44,098 nt of DNA from the NCBI GenBank assembly GCA_002336985.1, contig DDFE01000102.1, forward strand, positions 1 through 44,098. The letters run 5' to 3'. This document shows, one piece after another, positions 42,890 through 44,098 of this stretch. The notes under the pieces were generated by a model that was not told the origin of the DNA, did not search any database, and was given only the letters and a program-made list of their open reading frames with translations. The stretch's first letter is position 1. Each line of letters starts with the position of its first letter. The position numbers were made by a program, and so were the translations under genes. The stretch comes from Sphingomonadales bacterium UBA1936 (GTDB lineage: Bacteria; Pseudomonadota; Alphaproteobacteria; Sphingomonadales; Sphingomonadaceae).

Positions 42890-44098
42890 TCAGGGTATCT
42901 CCGGTTTGGCACCTCGTCGCCGCATCAGCAGGTACGCGGCAGGAATAATGAGCATCGAGAGCAAGGGCGCGGTGAGCATCCCGCCGACCATTGGCGCGGC
43001 GATGCGGCTCATCACTTCCGCGCCGGTACCGGTGCCGATCAGAATGGGGAACAAACCGGCGAGAATCACCGCTACGGTCATTGCCTTGGGCCGGACGCGC
43101 AGCAGCGCCCCGGCGCGGACGGCAGATTCCACGTCGCTGTTCTCGGCGAGCGCGTGTTTGAGGTAGATCAGCATGACCACGCCGAACTCGGCCGACACAC
43201 CTGCGAGCGCGATGAATCCGACCCCGGTGGCAACCGACTGGTTGAACCCCAGCAGATAGAGCAGCCACACCCCGCCGGTCAGCGCGAACGGCAGGGTCGC
43301 CATGATCAGCGCGGCTTCGTCCCAGCGTCGGAACGTCGCGTAGAGCAATGCGAAGATAATGAGCAAAGTCGCGGGAACGACGATCTTCAACCGCTGCGTC
43401 GCGCGTTCGAGAAACTCGAACTGGCCAGTGTAGGCGACGCTAATTCCGGACGGCAGCTTGACTTGGCGGCCGACCGCGCGTTGCAGATCGCCGACGATCT
43501 CGGTGAGCGCGCGGCCCCGCCCGTCGACATAGACCCAGGTGGCCGGGCGGCCATTCTCGCTGCGCAGCATCGGCGGTCCATTGCTGATCCGCACATCGGC
43601 GACCGTCCCCAGCGTGACTTGCTGGCGGGAGGGCGTCAGGACGGCCAAATTCACGATGTCGTCCACGCTGTCGCGGATTTCGCGGGGGTAGCGGACGCTG
43701 ATCGGATAGCGGGCGAGCCCTTCGACGGTCTGGCCGACCGCCTCGCCGCCGATCGCGCCCGACACCACAGCCTGCACATCGGCGACGTTGAGGCCGTAGC
43801 GCGCGGCGGCGGCACGGTTGATGGCAACGTCGATGTAGCGACCTCCCGAGAGCCGTTCGGCGAGCGCAGAGCTGATTCCCGGTACGGTCTTCGCCACGGT
43901 TTCGATCTGCCGCGCGGTGCGGTCGATGTCGTCGAGATTCGGTCCCGACACCTTGATCCCGATCGGACTTTTGATGCCGGTCGCCAGCATGTCGATCCGG
44001 TTACGGATCGGCGGAATCCAGAAATTGGCGAGGCCGGGGACTTTGACCGTCTTGTCGAGCTCGTCGATCAAGCGTTCCTGCGTCATACCCGCGCGCCA
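42890..44098 (-). CDS. CusA/CzcA-type heavy-metal RND efflux pump, C-terminal part (runs off the right edge)
   Basis: About the last 400 residues of a heavy-metal RND pump, open to the window edge and continuing beyond it. The sequence includes IPPIRNRIDMLATGIKSPIGIKVSG in the porter domain, YIDVAINRAAAARYGLNVADVQAVV, then GRPATWVYVD. The transmembrane part has LPFALTGGVWLLYLLGFNQSVATGVGFIALAGVSAEFGVVMLIYL, then LRVRPKAMTVAVILAGLFPILIGTGTGAEVMSRIAAPMVGGMLTAPLL. NRIDMLATGIKSPIGIKV and the methionines fit the CusA (Cu/Ag) branch rather than CzcA. It drives export across both membranes with CusB and CusC partners that must lie to the right. Unlike the remnant at 32395-33174 this copy is intact in the part seen. 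Confidence 0.9.
   Translation of the reverse strand, partial: WRAGMTQERLIDELDKTVKVPGLANFWIPPIRNRIDMLATGIKSPIGIKVSGPNLDDIDRTARQIETVAKTVPGISSALAERLSGGRYIDVAINRAAAARYGLNVADVQAVVSGAIGGEAVGQTVEGLARYPISVRYPREIRDSVDDIVNLAVLTPSRQQVTLGTVADVRISNGPPMLRSENGRPATWVYVDGRGRALTEIVGDLQRAVGRQVKLPSGISVAYTGQFEFLERATQRLKIVVPATLLIIFALLYATFRRWDEAALIMATLPFALTGGVWLLYLLGFNQSVATGVGFIALAGVSAEFGVVMLIYLKHALAENSDVESAVRAGALLRVRPKAMTVAVILAGLFPILIGTGTGAEVMSRIAAPMVGGMLTAPLLSMLIIPAAYLLMRRRGAKPEIP

Noticed and set aside
1..44098. CRISPR arrays, tRNA and rRNA genes, complete insertion sequences
   Set aside because: Looked for regularly spaced repeats, cloverleaf-like segments and transposase motifs by eye; none seen. A tRNA or CRISPR scan would be needed to exclude short ones.

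Overview
The window looks like accessory DNA from a GC-rich alphaproteobacterium, most likely a sphingomonad (Sphingomonas/Sphingobium type). The evidence is the family content (large TonB-dependent receptors, FecI/FecR signalling, an EcfG-type stress promoter) and codon usage; no rRNA, tRNA or species-diagnostic gene is visible. The mix of metal-handling genes, an integrase remnant, several decayed genes and two inverted copies of one nucleotidyltransferase-HEPN gene suggests a plasmid or genomic island.

Layout. 0-2.9 kb: left-edge fragment of a nucleotidyltransferase-HEPN gene (-), a small acidic protein under an EcfG-like promoter (-), then a translationally coupled MgtC-like membrane protein and phospholipase D-like enzyme (+). 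2.9-4.6 kb: a decayed acetyl-CoA synthetase next to a decayed tyrosine integrase. 4.6-9.1 kb: a metal-response module made of a short CDF transporter (-), a MerR regulator with the CadR/PbrR cysteine pattern, an exported two-lobed aspartyl protease with a PDZ domain, and a cytochrome c-FTR1 permease resembling PbrT. The three target genes each carry a MerR-type promoter with a 19-bp spacer. 9.5-13.3 kb: an XRE-ImmA/IrrE protein overlapping an unknown partner, a HEPN-motif protein, and a DUF1289-like small protein. 13.3-17 kb: an NRAMP-like transporter, a small membrane protein and a VIT1/CCC1-family transporter. 17.4-26.7 kb: an ECF sigma system, fecI-fecR-TonB receptor-DUF3347 protein-phosphodiesterase (all -), plus a short second copy of the receptor's promoter, signal peptide and STN signalling domain 7.4 kb away. 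27.5-30.7 kb: a DsbA-like protein, the full nucleotidyltransferase-HEPN gene and an IHF/HU-like protein. 31.2-35 kb: an MFS transporter, the last quarter of an RND pump, and a two-component system broken by nonsense and frameshift changes. 35.3-42.5 kb: a TonB receptor, a LysR regulator and a tightly overlapping operon of two PLP enzymes and an amino-acid permease. 42.9 kb to the right edge: the C-terminal part of a CusA/CzcA RND pump.

How the genes work together. The MerR module should sense a divalent soft metal (Pb, Cd or Zn by cysteine pattern) and induce efflux, periplasmic proteolysis and FTR1-type transport. The ECF system has the same promoter motif, GTTACGGGTTT-N10-CTTGTCTA, upstream of the sigma gene, the receptor and the orphan STN gene, so the three should form one autoregulated circuit. 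The 38.7-42.5 kb operon looks like uptake and breakdown of a gamma-substituted or sulfur amino acid under LysR control. The clustered pseudogenes (acetyl-CoA synthetase, integrase, two-component system, RND remnant) show ongoing decay and deletion in the same region.
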